Positions 32,743 through 44,470 are shown, counted from the first letter of the stretch. The stretch: DNA of 64,000 bases from Berberis thunbergii (GCA_003290165.1 QNQO01000600.1:310001-374000), one strand, 5' to 3'. Made by a program: numbers and translations. Notes: generated by a model from the letters alone, not told the origin.

Positions 32743-34318
32743 CAAGGATGCACGGACTCGGACTCGGACTCGGACACGGACACGACACGGCGACTCGGCA
32801 ATTTTCACAAAAATAGGACTCGGCGACACGGTCAAACTTAATTTTTTAATATATATTTTTTGTAACTCATCAAATTCATTCATTCAAATTTACAAATACA
32901 TCATAAAGTCAAGCTCAACTGCTCAAGTAGTCAAATCATACTCATAAAGCATAAAACAATATAATTTCATTAACTTGATAATGTAAATTGATAATTTTAA
33001 AAACTCACCAGTCACCAACGAGGCGGCTAGATCTCTTCTTCATTAACTACTAGCTATTCCATGACCACTTATCTTCAACAAGTGGTACTTCAATCTAGTA
33101 AGAGAGCCTGTATATTCTTTCTGACAATAGTTACACTTCCATCTAAGGTTTCCCCCACCTTCACTTGGTTTTCCTAATTTTGTCACATGCTTCCAAAGAT
33201 CATCTCCAGATCCTTGGCCTGCTAAAACCAATTTTAATTTCTTATTTAGTTTTCAGCCAATAGGTGCAAGTATTTCATGCATGCTTATGCTTTCATATAT
33301 ATGAAGACTAAAGAGAAAGAAAAGAAAAAACACAGCAAAACAGGAATCACGGGAAAAAAAAATAGGAAAACAAATCTATATATTTAACTGGAATTCTAAT
33401 TGCAAAAAAATTCAACTTGCAAAACAAAAAAGGAATCGCAGGAAAACATCTACTTGCAGAAAAAAAAAAAAAAAAAATCGAATCGATCGATGAAATCATA
33501 GAAATTTCAAATGAGGAAGGATTCGAAGGAACCAAAATGGCAGAGAATAGCAGAGATTCGGAGAATAGCAGAGAAAAAAAAACAGAAATTGAATAATCGA
33601 TCGATCAATCGATGAAATCGATCTCAATCGAGGGTCGATGAAATAAATCACAGGAACGAAATCGATCGATCGAGTACTCTACATCTCTACTCAGATAATC
33701 AGGAAAAAAAAAACGAAATCGATCGATCGAGTACTCTACATCTCTACTCAGATAATCAGGAAAAAAAAAACGAAATCGATCGATCGAACGTACCTGGTGT
33801 CGATGAGGACGCCATGATTCTTTGCTCCTAATTCTCTTCTCCTCCGTCTGTCGATCTCTCTACAGTCCTCTGACTCTCTGTCGAAACTCAAAATCGATCG
33901 ATTCTTCTTATCAGTTGAAAATCGAAATCGATCGATGCTTTTTTGGGTTTGTGAGTTAGGGTTTGTAGTCGAAAATCGAAATCGATCGATTCTTCTCCTC
34001 CGTCTCTTGATCTTTCGATCGATCGATGGGTTAGGGTTTCTGAGTTTTTTTTTTTTTTTGCTCTGACTCTGTCGCTGTGTGGGAGGAGGGAGGAAGGATC
34101 GGGCGAAAATAAAACATTTCATAGTCAACAAATTTTGACTACGTCTGGACCGTGTTTGGCCGAGTCTAGACCGTGTCCGGACCGTATCCAGGCCGTGTCC
34201 AACTCAGTCAACGAATTTTGACCGTTGACCCCGTGTCCAGCGCGTCGTACGCGAATCCGTGTCCGACACGTATTTGACACGTGATTCAGGGGGTTTTCGG
34301 AGAGTCGGTGCATCATTG
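32743..34318. mobile_element. hAT element nested in CACTA 3
   Basis: Terminal repeats CAAGGATGCACGGACTCGG and (complement) CAATGATGCACCGACTC are flanked by a perfect 8-bp target duplication GTGGCTAT (32735-32742 and 34319-34326). The left end has a (CGGACT)n run; the right end has GTGTCCGGACCGT-type repeats. The middle (33480-34030) is dense in ATCGATCGAT. A BED zinc-finger exon is the only transposase-like coding piece. Confidence 0.93.
33043..33231 (-). pseudogene. BED zinc-finger fragment of a hAT transposase
   Basis: The translation includes DDLWKHVTKLGKPSEGGGN, then WKCNYCQKEYTGSLTRLKYH and LLKISGHGIAS. The C-x2-C...H motif (CNYC...KYHLL) is the DNA-binding BED finger found at the N-terminus of plant hAT transposases. 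The dimerisation (hATC) and catalytic regions are absent, so the element cannot make transposase. Confidence 0.85.
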
Positions 34319-34599
34319 GTGGCTATTGAAACCTAACAAAAATTCAATAATTTTCAGTCTAGCACTTGTTGACATTCACATGGATAAATTTTATAACCTG
34401 ATTAGTTACCGAAAACTTGAAACACACCTACACCGATTTTGATGACCATAATTCCTTAACTAGCTGTTTTGACAAGGTTATCCGATTGACATACAATCAT
34501 CCCTTGTTTTGACATGGTTATCAGATTAGCAAGACATACAAATCAGATGGAAAAAACTGCAAATTGTATTGAGGCAAAGAAGTGATCAATAGATTTTAC

Positions 34600-34807
34600 C
34601 ATTGGCAATAATGGAGTTGTATATGCCAAGAGACTTCGTATTTTCTATGTGGATTCTATTTGTGTTGGGACTAAGACCAGAGGAAGATATAGACAGTCTT
34701 TCTATCAACACTCCATTGCATCCATCAAATTTCATATGGAATTGAGGACTGTTTTGGATTCGTATACTAGTGACTACCAAATTGGAACTCATGAAGAATC
34801 AAATCAA
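34600..34807 (-). pseudogene. Captured polygalacturonase exon (downstream part)
   Basis: Reads [20 protein letters not shown], then [20 protein letters not shown] and [20 protein letters not shown]. This is a parallel beta-helix segment of a plant GH28 polygalacturonase, which cleaves pectin in cell walls. The catalytic-site motif NTDGIH is altered to NTNRIH, removing a catalytic aspartate. The codon before FF is TGA where arginine is expected. Acceptor (TATTACAG) and donor (GGTAAAATC) survive. It belongs with the fragment at 35680-35838. Confidence 0.92.
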
Positions 34808-35679
34808 CTGTAATACAAAATCAAAAAGGCTCATTAAGATACAAAGTTTTTATAGATTGTTGAAGATGTAGGCATATTCTAGCAGAAAATACATATGGCA
34901 GGGCTATCGCAAGGTTCGGGTAGTGTTGATCCATTAGGTCCCTGTAATGAAATGTCATGGGTACTCAGCTATGTACTTGAGCAAACATTAAAGAGCTAAT
35001 TGTTCAATCTATAAACTTGGTGGATAGCTGTTTGCTACATTAAAATAAAGACTTAGGCCCTGCATTTTAGGTTTATGATCTTTTGCAATGGGCACCACCA
35101 CTGGGTGTGTTGTTCATTTAGTCCGTTTCAGGTAAGTGTGGCACACGTTCCTTCAATCCGTTTGAAAAGCATTGTAGCTTGTACAGGCCAAAACTCACTT
35201 CATACACTAAAATGACTAGTTATACGAACCGTACATTCGATGTGTCTACAATGTTATTACATTTCCATATAAGTTTCAGCTTTATCAGAGCAATTCAAGG
35301 TCGTCAACAAAACCACAGTGATTTCCATAAGACATTAGATTTAGATGCATTAACCTTATGTATGGACATAACATGTACAAACCAAAGATGGAAAAAACAA
35401 AGGATAACCAATGTAATTGCAGTAGCTATCAATGTTTTTGGCATGCCAAATTTCTAAATCTCCATCACACATAAATACCATACAATGAATGTAATGGTAA
35501 ACAACAATTTGAGATGTAAAACACCATTGTTTTAGTGAGAGTGAGTGCATTTGATGAATGGAAAGACTAGAGTCATCTTAGTCATGTCACATCATAATTA
35601 TGCATGTTAGGAGTCAATTTACTCTGAAAGTTAATCGAAGTAAATGTGACGTAGAATAGTTTAGTTTATAGAAAGTACC

Positions 35680-35838
35680 CTGTGAGGCTTGCAAGGCAAC
35701 TCCACTATTTGTCTCCATTTCCTTCAATCATTCCCTTTCCTGTAAAAGTCATCTCGTCAGCTCGATAAAACATAGGCCATTGCTTAGCGCTGTCAGCTTT
35801 GGGCCAGCAGTCTGGAGTTTGGACCATCCGACGGTATT
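35680..35838 (-). pseudogene. Captured polygalacturonase exon (upstream part)
   Basis: Contains PDCWPKADSAKQWPMFYRAD and EMTFTGKGMIEGNGDK, then (after a TAG in place of Trp and a one-base shift) W-LPCKPHR. This matches the N-terminal region of the same GH28 subgroup (PDCWPKSDS, GTIEGNGEKWW-LPCKPH). The donor (AGGGTACTTTC) follows. The two exons are collinear and about 870 bp apart, so genomic DNA with intron, not cDNA, was captured. Confidence 0.87.
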
Positions 35839-36262
35839 AGAACTCCGTCAATCTAAGTCAGTGAAATTTTGTGAATGTTTCTATTAGGATGAACAGAAAA
35901 CCAATGCAGATAATGTTCTTACCTGAAACACCTGCAAAAGAGCAGAGCAAATGCAAATGAATTGATCAACGAACTCTATTTCATCACCAAACTTATAATT
36001 CAGGCATCAAAACCACTATGAATCCATCTCAAACCTAATTACACTGAAATCGCGCTCGCGATTCATCTATAAATCCAAACGAAAACTAAATCGATCAATA
36101 CACCATCAACAAACTAAATTTCACCACTAAACTATCGAAATCACACATCAATATAAACTCATATCACATCTAAAGCCTCAGATAGGTATACCAAGTGAAC
36201 TTGCAATTCATCTATTCGAAATTGAAAGAAAAACCTAAAAGCGAGATCGATCGATTAATTAC

Positions 36263-36340
36263 CTTGCGAATGTATCCATACTCGCTCTCCTTCTCTTTAT
36301 CCTCGAATGTGGTCAGTCGAACTCCGTACACGGACGACAT
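36263..36340 (-). pseudogene. Captured first exon of V-ATPase subunit A
   Basis: ATG-initiated exon encoding 26 residues, MSSVYGVRLTTFEDKEKESE then YGYIRK, followed by a donor (AAGGTAATTAAT). This is the N-terminus of the vacuolar H+-ATPase catalytic subunit A (VHA-A). A 9-nt block at 35923-35931 between acceptor TTTTGCAG and donor GTAAGAAC may be the next mini-exon (expected V-S-G). The ATP-binding part is absent. Because a start codon and the sequence upstream were taken along, this end may supply a promoter to a chimeric minus-strand transcript. Confidence 0.8.
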
Positions 36341-36496
36341 TCTTTCACGTAAATCCGATCAAATTGAACCGCGAGATTATAGAGATCGATCGAGAGTGAT
36401 GCAGGGATCTTCAGTTGAGAGTGATTCAGAGATCTTCGATTGAGATTTGTGAAGTTTTTAGGTTTTGCAGAAGAAATGGGAAAACGAAGAATTACA

Positions 36497-36527
<31 letters not shown>

Positions 36528-36754
36528 AGGAATTAGTAACTTAACTAAACCCAATATTTTTTTATAATTATTGATGGAACTAATAATAGATAACTTATCT
36601 AAAAAATGTATTTATTAGTAAATTCATTTTTAGTAACTTAATTCAATAATTAGTAACACTTTTTTGGGTTTCCAAGAATTGTAACATAATGAAGAGTTAC
36701 AAATTAAAAAATAGTGATGCTGTTAATTATCCATTTTGGTGCAGTGAATGTGGT

Positions 36755-38645
36755 TTAAATGGGACAGATTACTACTCAAATCGACAATTTAGCCTGTAAT
36801 TTCTAGTGGAATGGCAGTGAAAATGGGACGGCAAAACATCTATGTACTTGAGAACAAACTTGTCACCCTCGCCATCTGGGAGGTCTCAATATCCCACCAG
36901 CTAGACTAAAAAACCTGGCACTCAAAGCTAAACATGTATGGCAAGCTATAGTGCAGTCACACAACCATTGTATTGCCCAACTTAAAGCCATTTATTTTCG
37001 CAACAAGGGTATTCTTCAACTCGCAAAACCCTCAACATAGACTCCTTTGCTTGGTGAGGCAATCTCGCGGCCCTCAACAAAATGAGAAATCATTTGATTT
37101 GGCAAATTCGCTCAGGTAACGAAACTAATTTACGAAATGACTGCTGGGTTAAACCCGGTTTTAGTTTGACAGATAGTTCTTTGTTACCTGAGCTTATGGA
37201 CTCCTTCTCATCAATCCGGGACCTATGGATTTGGGATGTAAATCATAGGCCCCAATGGAACGAAGACATCATCTCATCTCTATTTCCACAACCCGTGGCA
37301 AAAGCTATTTTGGATGTCGTCATTCGCCCTTCCACCAATCCAGACACCTTAATCTGAAATTTCGACAAATGGGGCATTTTTTTCTGTTAAAAGTGCCATC
37401 AAGGCCTTTGTTATTTCAGATCTGGAAACTTTCACTTTAGGACCCCCAAGTCAGGCTTCTTCCTCCCAAAATATTGACAGATCTATGGCGGATCAAGGCC
37501 CCTGCTACAACCATTCTCTTCTTCTGGAAAGTTTCCCGAAACTTGTTGCCAACCTTGTCCAACTTATGCTGGGTTTATGTCCCGGTTGATACTTGCTGTC
37601 ATTTTTGTCACAATCAGACTGAGAATATTGAACACCTCTGGTTTTTTTTTGTCCCATGATCCAACGACTCTGGCTTCTCACCCTTCCCTCTCTTAATTGG
37701 GAAAAAGCCAACCTCCCTGACCAATCAATTACTGCCTTTCTTATGTTTATTTGGGAAACAGTGGGGGCTCATCCCCTTATTAGGGATGAGATGCTTTCTT
37801 AATTTGTAGCGGTCACTTTTTCTATCTGGAACCTTTGAAATGATTTGATATTTAGAACACACGAGTTCTCCACTCAGATATTTGTTCAAATCATCAATCA
37901 CACACGGTCAACATGGCAAAAACAATGGTTCCTTACATCTCAAATTAACCATCAACCTGACCAAACTACTTCCTTACACCATGCCCTTGAAAATGCAATT
38001 TGCGTCAATCAAACCCATGACACTTGTATGGGCCCCATCAGTAATCTTTCCTCAGATCCTTTACCGAGGAACAAACTTCCAGACTTTGCATGCTTCATGA
38101 CCAACTTAGGGTGGCTAGGGACCACAAAATTAATTCTATGACCCGAACAGTTCCAAACACTCTCTCCCATGATGTGATTGTTGTATCTTATGATGCCTTC
38201 TTTTTTCAGCCATTCAATAGGGAGCTTTTGGTGTTTTGGCGGTTGTCATTTTTGGGAGAGTGCATGTTAGATTGACTGATACGATCCCTGACAAGGTTAC
38301 AGATAGTACCATGGCTGAATGCTTTGTTGCGGAAGTTGCTCTACTACTTGTACATGCAAGAAACTGGACATCTGGATTCCTCTTAGAAAATTCTAGAAAT
38401 TTACACGCTCTTTTGCACTCTGAGATGGAGGACCGATGTGTAAACTTGTGGTGGACGTGGCGACCTATAGTCTGTAGCATCCAGTCACTATTATTGTGTA
38501 TGCCTGGCTAGTCTTGTAACTTTATTCCTAGAACTCTTAATCAAGAAGCTCGTAATTTAGCTTCTACTGCAGGACACCAGTTAATTATGCAATTATATTA
38601 ATTATATATAATATTGGTATTAAAGGGTCCCTTATAAAAAAAAAA
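36755..38645 (+). mobile_element. 5'-truncated LINE (3' part) with poly-A
   Basis: Plus-strand remnants in order: the reverse transcriptase C-terminal region (HLGGLNIPPARLKNLALKAK, HVWQAI), a WQIRSGNETNLRNDCW segment (37090-37140), the zinc-binding zf-RVT domain (LWRIKAPATTILFFWKVSRN, then CCHFCHNQTENIEHLWFF, 37480-37650), and an RNase H-like domain (around 38190-38470). It ends at TTATAAAAAAAAAA (38636-38645). Frames are broken by several stops and shifts. It directly abuts the right end of CACTA 3. Confidence 0.85.
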
Positions 38646-38816
38646 TCTTGCATTAATAGAGTCTACATCAATTAATGGTGACTATTTGTGCACAATTAAA
38701 TAAGGTTTACATAGATATTTTGTTTAAGTTAATCAAGTTTATTTAGTTGTAAATAATGACCCCAATTATTGGTATTAAAGGGATCCCTCTTGTGCCATTT
38801 TACTCTATCTGCAACT
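38646..38816. other. Short spacer with duplicated LINE-tail motif
   Basis: ATTGGTATTAAAGGG-TCCC occurs at the LINE 3' end (38612-38630) and again at 38769-38787 with one base added, suggesting a small duplication or a second decayed LINE tail. Confidence 0.5.
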
Positions 38817-38981
38817 GGAAAATTCTAAATGGCGAGGAAAGGGGCGAGAGGGTGGGTGTGACTATTCATCCCCATCGAGATGCGCACTTGTGCCCTCAAG
38901 ATGCACAGTTTTGCGAATCTCGAGGGGATGAGTGGTAAAACCCCACCCCTCGTCCCTTTCCTCGACGCCTAGAAGGGCTGG
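38817..38981. mobile_element. Hairpin MITE copy B, 9-bp TSD
   Basis: A 165-bp fold-back beginning GGAAAATTCTAAATGGCGAGG, with complementary end CCTCGACGCCTAGAAGGG. Flanked by TCTGCAACT on both sides (38808-38816, 38982-38990), a perfect 9-bp duplication. The stem is GC-rich against AT-rich surroundings. Confidence 0.93.
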
Positions 38982-39352
38982 TCTGCAACTAAATTTAATC
39001 ACACGAGTTACACGCTATACAAATGGTGACAAATGAGTCATGGTGTAATAGATATCCAGTGTCAGGTTTTTGCCTATCTCAGGTCAAAGAAATTTTAAGC
39101 TCAAAACTTACAGTGTTGTGTAAGCCAAACTGTTTATTGCTCAAGCGCTGAAACACAACAATTAACCGAAACTACATCCGGTGTGTTCATGATCATGTTG
39201 AGTACGTCAAGTACTCCTTAAACAAGGGGTTTAAATATTATGTAATTTAAATGGTTGATTTTGAATTTCCGCATCACATATAAATATAACCTTTGTATAA
39301 GTAAACTAACTAAATAGTAAATGGCAAGAAAAATTGATGCAAGGTTAATATT

Positions 39353-40664
39353 GGGGCGGAGCCAGGATTGCAGATAAAGGGGGGCAAACAGTACATAACT
39401 ATTTATGAAAAATACTAAAAAATTGGATTTTTACAATTATATTTTGCAATCAGGGTGACATGGCGTGATCGTGAAAAAATGATGATTAATTCAACCATAC
39501 AAACAATATACATGACATGCTTAATTCAACTGTAGCTAGCTAATTAAGAGCTTCCCTTTTTTACTTGAAGAAAACAGAAGCAGACATAGTGGTATAAGAT
39601 GAGAGTTGGCGAGGAGCAGATCTCTGGCTTTCTTTCTGGCTTTGAGGTAGCAGGACGGTATAATCCAAGTCCAAGGAGTAGTAGCAGCAGTAGCTTGACT
39701 GGGCTGGATGGATTCAAATGAATTGTCGAACAACAATTTTATTTTTGGAATCCTCCTTCCTCTTCTCCTCCTGCTTTATCTGTCCGTCCGTCTCCTCTTT
39801 TTTGAAACTCACTCCTAAGTCAGAGCCTCCGAAGATAACACTTACACAACCAGTCCACTCTCTTTTGTCTTCTTATTCTTGTCTATCTTCTTGAAAGGGA
39901 AATATATGTGTATAGAGAGATAAAACTTTCTCCTTTTGAGTTAGCTCAGGTGAAGCATACAAACAACAACTTAACTGAATCGACCTACGACCATCGTGTT
40001 TTTCTAACCGCCCCAAACCCAACTGGTTACTTTTAATTTTGAAAGATCAGAGATAAAGCAGAGCAGATCAGATCCCAACCCCCAATTAATCTAATGTGTT
40101 ACCTAATCTTTTATCACTCTTACTACCATATGCTAGCTGAGTCAGAAATAAAATATTCTTATTCTTTATTTATTTTTTATTTTGTTTAACAAAACAAAAG
40201 AAAACCAATGATGATGACAATGTAAAATTTTCTCGGCCGGTCTCCAACTTAATTAAAATTTTTAATATGAATATAATCACATGGGAAACAAACCCACCAT
40301 GTATGGTACATCTCTTTTGGTTTCTTTGTTGCTTTCTGCGTGTGTAGGGGGTGAATGGATTAAAATGAGTTGGTAGGAATTAAGAGATAGATGGAGCGAT
40401 TAAAAAAAGAGAAAGGGGGTAGGAATTAAAAAAAAAAGATATTAAAAAAATAGAGAGATTGAGTGGGATTGAGATTGGTGTGGGTGGAGTTAAAAAAAAA
40501 TTGTTGTTTTAATTTTTAGTGGAGTTAGAAGTCAAGATTTCGTAAAGGGGGACAACATAAAATTTTAAAGAGGGATAATGTAAACAATATAAGTAATTTA
40601 GTGAAAATTTTTAAAAAAATAAGGGGGGCAATTGACCCTCTCACCTAACACATGGATCCGCCCA
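39353..40664. repeat. Element with GGCGGAGCCAGG / CCATGGATCCGCC ends
   Basis: The ends GGGGCGGAGCCAGGAT and (complement) TGGGCGGATCCATGTG are imperfect inverted repeats, and AAGGGGGGCAA lies just inside both. No clear target duplication and no coding sequence is recognised inside. A similar but more decayed pair of ends lies at about 20800-21450. Confidence 0.45.
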
Positions 40665-41485
40665 TAAGTCTTTTTTTTTTTGGGGTATTTTTGTTGGAAA
40701 GTTGAATTGGTCATGGAAGACAATTATATGATGGGTGCCTTATTTTCTTAATTTTCTACTGATAAACAATAAAAAAATAAAAAAGCTTTTTAAGAGTCTT
40801 CACCAACTTTTTGACTGTAAGAACGAAAGAAACAGAGGGAGGTGATTGTTATGTTTTCTCTCATTTTCAATGGGTTGGCAAACCTAGCAACAAATTTAAT
40901 TACATGAACCCATTCAATTCAACACAGGGCACTAGCTGCCTAACTTTAGCTAATAAACAAAGATCAAATCACTACCCTGTCTCCACAGTCCACTTCATCT
41001 AGAGTTGCTGCTATCAATCTCTTGTTTTAGAGTCAAAACCATGTATAATTGCGGCATTATGAGGGCAAATACCGCGTGATGCATGCATCCATCGTTATTC
41101 AAGGATATTCGTATTAGGAAAATTAAGGAAGGTAAGTTATAAATACAAATTCTTTTGTTGGTTCGAGTGTCAATTCATCGTCTTTATAATATAATATAAA
41201 TTTGAATGATTTTATATGTTTTTCTAAAAATTTTGCTGTGCTCTTTAGATAATGTGGTTTCACATATAAGTTTGTTGAGCAAATCTTTTGTCATTTACTT
41301 TGAGTTGGAATGTATTCTTCCATTCAACGGCATGGGTTGTCATTTACATCTTTTTCTCCTTTGCTCTCATTTCTCTAATTGTTTATGATCAACAAAGTGA
41401 TGTGATGTGATGTGATTTAAAAATAAAAACCCCAAATATCAAAACGCATGACATTTCTAGAATTAAAATAAAATGTCATTCATCT
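40665..41485. other. Intergenic, nothing recognised
   Basis: AT-rich sequence without a recognisable gene, repeat or RNA. Confidence 0.6.
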
Positions 41486-41494
41486 ACTACCTAA

Positions 41495-41686
41495 GCGAAA
41501 TTCTAAATGTCGAGGGAAAGAGCGAGGAAACCAGCGAGGTTTTTGAGGTGGCGGGGGGTGAACCGTTCACCCCCCTCGAGATGTGTTCCGCGCGCGCATC
41601 TCGAGGGGAGGTGAACCGTTCACCCCCCGCCACCTCAAAAACCTCGCTGGTTTCCTCGCCCTTTCCCTCGACACATAGAAAAGCTC
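41495..41686. mobile_element. Hairpin MITE copy C, 9-bp TSD
   Basis: A 192-bp near-perfect palindrome starting GCGAAATTCTAAATGTCGAG and ending CGACACATAGAAAAGCTC, with centre GAGATGTGTTCCGCGCGCGC. Flanked by ACTACCTAA on both sides (41486-41494, 41687-41695). The stem arms (GAGGTTTTTGAGGTGGCGGG and complement) are essentially perfect over about 75 bp. Confidence 0.95.
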
Positions 41687-41977
41687 ACTACCTAAATTTC
41701 GCTCTTCCTTCCCTATCTATTCCTATGCAACCAAACATGGCTTTATTTCCAAAGAATTCAATTATATAAAAAATAAACATATCCTGAGGGGAAAAGTAAG
41801 ATTCTTGATGTGTAATTCAAGACATAGAAAACCGCATATTTGACACGTCGAATTTTACATTTTGATTGGTTTGCAAATTTGAATTGATAGCACATGTCAC
41901 AATTATAATCAAATTCACTTAAATGGTACATTTTAGAATTTTGTAGTTCGGCTAAAACATGATTGAACTTAGTCAGC

Positions 41978-42550
41978 GACTAAATGACACCATCACTTCT
42001 GTTGAAGGATGTCACCATCTCATTTTTTTGGATCTACTGAATGACACCACCACCTCTCATCTTCACTTCACTCTTCATTGGAGCAACACTACCCTTCTCC
42101 ACTATCTTTTCTCTCTTCACAGGAGCAGCACCACCCGCTCGCCTCACCACTATCGGTCGCATTACTTTTCCTTTCCTCCTCTTCTTCTTCTCCCCTGCTG
42201 CTACTCTTGAGAAGAGATGAAAAAAGAGAAAGACTTGAGAAAAGAAGAGAAAGATATGAGAAAAGAAGAAAATGAATAAGATTGAGAGAAAGGAGAATAA
42301 GAAGAAGAGGAGAAGAAATCAAAGAAAGAGAAGAAATTGAAGATATGAGAAGAAAAGATAGGAGAAAAAGAAGAATGGAAAAGAAGAGGTTCAGTCGCAG
42401 GTGGCGAGGGCTGGGTGGCAGTAGTGCTTGATGGATTGGAGAGGATAATAAAGGGATAGGGGTGGTGGTATCCTTTAGCACGTGGTAGTGTCCTTCAGAA
42501 AGTAGGGCAACGATGGTGTCCTTCAGCAGAATTGATGGTGTTATTTAGTC
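41978..42550. repeat. Inverted-repeat element with GACTAAATGACACCATCA ends
   Basis: The left end GACTAAATGACACCATCACTT and the complement of the right end GACTAAATAACACCATCAATT match over about 40 bp, including CTTCTGTTGAAGGA. The interior is a GA-rich low-complexity tract (about 42205-42390) and CACCACC-rich blocks. No target duplication is evident. Confidence 0.65.
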
Positions 42551-43175
42551 ATTGCCTTGAATTTTTCCTTCAATCTAAAGGGTGTACACGGTCCATATCA
42601 GTTTCAAAATTTGGAAAAATCTAACTCAAACTGTTTAAATTTAATAGATTTTGTCCGGTTCAAATTCTCTCATTTTAAATATTGGGACTGAACCTTACTC
42701 GAACCGTTTAGAACGGTTCAGTTCCTATTGTTCCACTCCACCAAACAAATTTTATTTATTTATTTATTAAGATCACCTTTTACGTTGATCTGAAGTTTTC
42801 ACCTACTTGTTTCCAACCTACATTACGACTATCTCATTCTTTATGAATCCAGTTGTATTGATGTCATTGCACATTGGACTTAACCCTCTTTTTAAGATTT
42901 CGATGACATAGAGTTTGTGTTGCTATAGGTTGTTTAGACACTACTTTCTACTCCTACTGATTACCAGATGGCACATGAGCTCTTTCAAGTCAGTGAAAGG
43001 AAGGACAAACAAGACCAATACTAATATAATATCCAAGAAAGACCCGAGAGGGATCCAGACTGATAAGCTTGAAGGTAGGACCTAGACTCTGGAGGTCCCG
43101 TGTTTGGTGTTAGACCTAGTAAAGAGAACAAACATGATCTTGGTGTCAATGGTACTGCCGAGCTCATTATTTATA

Positions 43176-43378
43176 GGAAAATTCTAAATGTCGAGGATTT
43201 GGGCGAGGAAAATAGCGAGGGAAATGAGGTGGACGGGGTGGAAACCGTCCATCCTCCTCGGGATGTGCGCGTGGAAAGTCAACGCTCACCTCCCGAGGAG
43301 GATGGACGGTTTCCACCCCGTCCACCTCATTTCCCTCGCTGTTTTCCTCGCCCAAATCCTCGACATTTAGAAAAGCTC
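43176..43378. mobile_element. Hairpin MITE copy D, 9-bp TSD
   Basis: A 203-bp near-perfect palindrome: GGAAAATTCTAAATGTCGAGG at the left, CCTCGACATTTAGAAAAGCTC at the right. Flanked by TTATTTATA (43167-43175, 43379-43387). The stem includes GGTGGACGGGGTGGAAACCG and its complement; the loop is around GGGATGTGCGCGTGGAAAG. Confidence 0.94.
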
Positions 43379-44470
43379 TTATTTATATGTGTGTATATGC
43401 ATGTAAACATCATCATATCAGAAAATAAGTTAAATGTTAATTAATATTATTAGAGATAAGAGTGAACTAGTGGTTATCTGGACCCTTGATGCAGAAAAGT
43501 TTACTCCTTTACAACTTCAATTGCCATCAGATCCGTTTAAACTTTTAGGTAGTTGACACACATTTCTCAAACATGGTTATAATAATCCCAATTATAACCA
43601 GCTACATCAGCAAGCCATACAGCAGGCAAGCAACAGAAACAGTTATGAGCAGCAAGCCACTCAAATCCAAATCTAAGCTACAAATTCAAATTCAATTGTC
43701 ACAAACTTATAAAATTCAATATTTATTACAAATTAAAATTGTATCCAATATCTATTGCATTGAAAACATAAAGAGCTAGTCACTCAAATCAAATTACCAC
43801 CAATCCTGTATTGGCAACCTTTGCATTTTTCCATTGATGTTGAATGAGAACTTTGAGTACTTTGATCACTTGAGCTTGCATTCTTTTTTTAGCCCCTGGC
43901 TGTTGTGATTCTCAACTTTGCAAAGTCTAAGAAAAACAAACAAGATAATTAATAGAAACACTATCAAATAATGAATAAGTTAACAACCATAGAAAAAAAC
44001 CAAACTACACAAAGCACAAATATTGCATTTTCATACTCTGTATAGAACTCAATTTCATTTGTTCTACCTTTATACTCAATGTTGCTAATGTCCTCACTTT
44101 TTATCCAATTTTGGAGGTATATAGAATATGAGACTGCTCTCACCATCCTCTCAATCCATTGAAGAAACTCAATTCAAGGTGAAGAAGTTCAATTCAAGGG
44201 AGAATAGCTGAAGAAACCCATCAAAACCTTTTACATGAAACTCCATTAGCAGTCAAGCAAGCGTCCATGTGACCTCCTTTGACCAATATCACTGATATTG
44301 ATTTAAAACACATTACCCAATCCCTAGAAACCCTGTTTAATCAAACATCTGCTCTTGATTCGAATCGAAAAATTAAAAAATGTTGAAATTAAATCATAAG
44401 AACGTATAGAACTACAACTGAAGGACTTAAAAATTAAGCAGATTAGCTGACTAAGAACAAAATAAATAAG

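Larger units (their letters stand above)
28492..36746. mobile_element. CACTA transposon 3, multi-gene capturing
   Basis: The left end is CACTACACCATAAACC; the right end is the complement of CACTGCACCAAAATGG. A perfect 3-bp target duplication AAT flanks it (28489-28491, 36747-36749). Both ends are studded with TTGTAAC/GTTACAA motifs (for example 28520-28580, 29583-29690, 36535-36710), a different subterminal repeat from CACTA 1 and 2. No transposase is seen. The interior carries minus-strand fragments of at least three host genes and has been hit by two hAT elements (28597-29572 and 32743-34318), which account for 2.5 kb of its length. Confidence 0.9.

Noticed and set aside
32647..32883. Open frame with RVRVRVRV repeat
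   Set aside because: It is the CGGACT repeat at the hAT left end read in translation.
39536..39736. Minus-strand 66-codon open frame
   Set aside because: Starts plausibly but has no recognised motif and lies within the GGCGGAGCCAGG-ended repeat; not supported as a gene.
42089..42481. 130-codon minus-strand open frame rich in Leu/Ser
   Set aside because: Derives from a GA-rich tract inside an inverted-repeat element.
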